A stretch of 17,104 nt of DNA from Bacteroidales bacterium (GTDB lineage Bacteria; Bacteroidota; Bacteroidia; Bacteroidales; Dysgonomonadaceae), in contig JAAZLV010000210.1 in NCBI GenBank assembly GCA_012799155.1, forward strand, positions 1-17,104, given 5' to 3'. The notes under the pieces are model-generated. The model saw only the letters and a program-made list of their open reading frames with translations. It was not told the origin of the DNA and ran no database searches. A program made the translations under genes and the position numbers. Numbering within the stretch: position 1 is the first letter of the stretch; the number at the start of each line of letters is the position of its first letter. This document shows positions 15,800-17,104 of this stretch, in pieces.

Positions 15800-16882
15800 A
15801 TGAGTGAGATGAACAATCACGGGGAGCTGTCGTTCGAACAGATAGTATCTCACCTTAAAGCAACCGGTCAGGAAGAAAATGAGTTGTTCCAACGCGCGGC
15901 AGCTATTAAACAGACACATGTTGGCAACAATGTCTACCTGCGGGGATTGATCGAATTCTCCAACATCTGTGAAAAAGATTGCTACTACTGTGGCATTCGC
16001 TGCTCCAACAGGGAGGTACACCGTTATACCCTCACCCATGACGAGGCAATCAACTGCATCCGCTTCGCGCATGAAAAGGGGTTCGGCTCTGTGGCAATCC
16101 AGTCGGGGGAAATTGCTTCAGCCACCTTCACGAAAAAGATCGACCGGATTGTTCGCGAAGCACAAAAGGTTACCGATGGCGAGATCGGCATCACCCTATC
16201 CTGCGGCGAACAAACCGAAGAGACATACCGCCGCTGGTTTGAGAGCGGTGCCGAGCGTTACCTGCTCCGCATCGAGACCTCGAACGAAAAACTTTACCGG
16301 CAGCTACACCCGGAGGATGGAAAACATAGCTACACCCGTCGCATCCAGGCATTGGAGGCACTTAAAAAAACCGGCTACCAGACCGGGACAGGTGTCATGA
16401 TAGGGCTTCCCTTCCAGACCGTGGAGGATCTGGCGGACGACCTGCTCTTCATGAAACAGATGGAGATAGACATGTGTGGCATGGGACCCTACATTGAGCA
16501 TGCAGCCACCCCTCTCTGGAAGGAGCATTACAGGCTGCTTCCCCTTGGTGAACGTCTCCGACTCGCGCTACGGATGATCGCCCTGCTTCGCATCCTGATG
16601 CCCGACATCAACATCGCCGCCACTACGGCCCTACAGGCCATTGACAAGGGAGGACGTGAAGAGGCGATACTTGTCGGTGCCAACGTACTGATGCCCAACA
16701 TCACCCCCTCACGATACCGGGATGATTACTTCCTCTATGAAAACAAGCCCCTCTCCGCCAGGAACGACGAAGAGGAGCTCGATTATCTGGATGAAAGGCT
16801 TCAGGCCATCGGCCACCGGATCGGTTACAACCTTAAAGGCAACTCCCTTCGCTACGGAAAGAGAACGAGCTCTTTGCCATAA
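15800..16882 (+). CDS. hydE: [FeFe] hydrogenase maturase HydE (radical SAM)
   Basis: Radical SAM enzyme that acts with HydG in building the azadithiolate-bridged 2Fe unit, probably on the HydG product. The radical SAM motif CEKDCYYC has Cys at 57, 61 and 64 in IEFSNICEKDCYYCGIRCSN, with HydE hallmarks VAIQSGE, RYLLRIETSN, GYQTGTGVMIGLP and ANVLMPNITP. The C-terminal Cys triad that binds a second [2Fe-2S] cluster in Thermotoga HydE is absent, as in many HydE proteins where that site is not needed. The frame is open from an ATG at 15716 that overlaps hydF by 17 bases, but the first 28 residues are basic and unlike the family. MSEMNNHG at 15800 gives 360 residues, in line with homologues; ATG 15809, nine bases after AAAGGA, is also possible. 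It converges on the NuoE-like gene. Confidence 0.95.
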   Translation: MSEMNNHGELSFEQIVSHLKATGQEENELFQRAAAIKQTHVGNNVYLRGLIEFSNICEKDCYYCGIRCSNREVHRYTLTHDEAINCIRFAHEKGFGSVAIQSGEIASATFTKKIDRIVREAQKVTDGEIGITLSCGEQTEETYRRWFESGAERYLLRIETSNEKLYRQLHPEDGKHSYTRRIQALEALKKTGYQTGTGVMIGLPFQTVEDLADDLLFMKQMEIDMCGMGPYIEHAATPLWKEHYRLLPLGERLRLALRMIALLRILMPDINIAATTALQAIDKGGREEAILVGANVLMPNITPSRYRDDYFLYENKPLSARNDEEELDYLDERLQAIGHRIGYNLKGNSLRYGKRTSSLP

Positions 16883-16918
16883 CATGCCGAAGGTGATAAT
16901 ACCATCTCCATCTACACT

Positions 16919-17104
16919 TTACTTGTTATACTCAGCCAGGATAGCCTTCACCCCGTCGGGTGAAACACGCCCATACACTTTCTCCCCTACCAACACCACC
17001 GGAGCCAGTCCGCAGGCCCCCACACATCGCAGGCAGTTGATGGAAAAGCGCCCGTCGGGCGTGGTTTCACCCACCTTGATGTTGAGTTCCTTCTTGAACT
17101 CCTC
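16919..17104 (-). CDS. NuoE/HydC-like thioredoxin-fold [2Fe-2S] subunit, 3' end only
   Basis: The C-terminal 61 residues of a 24-kDa-type [2Fe-2S] subunit (NuoE, HndA or HydC), which passes electrons between the NAD(P)H-oxidising flavoprotein and the hydrogenase or dehydrogenase core. The visible protein includes KVGETTPDGRFSI, then NCLRCVGACGLAPVVLVGEK with the second Cys pair of the cluster motif, then VYGRVSPDGVKAIL and the stop TAA at 16919-16921. The N-terminal helices and first Cys pair lie outside the window. Its position, 36 bases from and convergent with hydE, favours a trimeric or tetrameric NAD(P)-linked or electron-bifurcating [FeFe] hydrogenase over complex I, but that choice is inference. 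No clear terminator hairpin separates it from hydE. Confidence 0.9.
   Translation of the reverse strand, partial: EEFKKELNIKVGETTPDGRFSINCLRCVGACGLAPVVLVGEKVYGRVSPDGVKAILAEYNK

Overview
The window reads as chromosomal DNA from an anaerobic or fermentative member of the Bacteroidota, probably order Bacteroidales and perhaps near the Dysgonomonadaceae (Proteiniphilum/Petrimonas type). Three things point there: several leaders carry the Bacteroidota -7 element TAnnTTTG with little Shine-Dalgarno signal; a PPi-dependent phosphofructokinase sits beside an envelope cluster typical of the phylum; and there is a complete [FeFe]-hydrogenase maturation set. The exact genus is inference. I see no insertion sequence, phage gene, CRISPR array, rRNA or tRNA.

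Layout. (1) 1-1182, plus: 3' part of a pyrophosphate-fructose 6-phosphate phosphotransferase gene, closed by a perfect 16-bp-arm hairpin that probably terminates transcription from both sides. (2) 1266-8314, all minus: an envelope-biogenesis cluster. In transcription order it encodes an outer-membrane beta-barrel protein, a secreted TPR protein, LptC (lipopolysaccharide export), a CNNM/CorC-type CBS membrane protein and a membrane-anchored PpiD/SurA-like peptidyl-prolyl isomerase. (3) 8483-12675, all minus: DapA (lysine/diaminopimelate synthesis), an M13 lipoprotein metallopeptidase, riboflavin synthase and an FMN nitroreductase two bases downstream of it. (4) 12867-16882, plus: hydG, hydF and hydE, the three enzymes that build the H-cluster of [FeFe] hydrogenase. 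(5) 16919 to the end, minus: 3' end of a NuoE/HydC-like thioredoxin-fold [2Fe-2S] subunit, pointing to an electron-bifurcating or NAD(P)-linked [FeFe] hydrogenase operon just outside the window.

How it works together. Region 2 is concerned with building and quality control of the outer membrane. Regions 4 and 5 form a hydrogenase module: HydE and HydG make the organic and Fe-CO-CN precursors, HydF carries the assembled 2Fe unit, and the catalytic and electron-transfer subunits should lie to the right. PPi-PFK and a bifurcating hydrogenase both fit an energy-limited fermenter that disposes of electrons as H2.

No intergenic stretch exceeds 300 bases. The longest is the 238-base hydG-hydF gap, which holds an unexplained five-copy 11-bp tandem repeat. 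That repeat, a long perfect hairpin inside the lptC signal-peptide codons, and a His-to-Gln change in the HydF cluster motif are the most unusual items. I did not find a convincing new multi-gene system; most genes here belong to well-known families.
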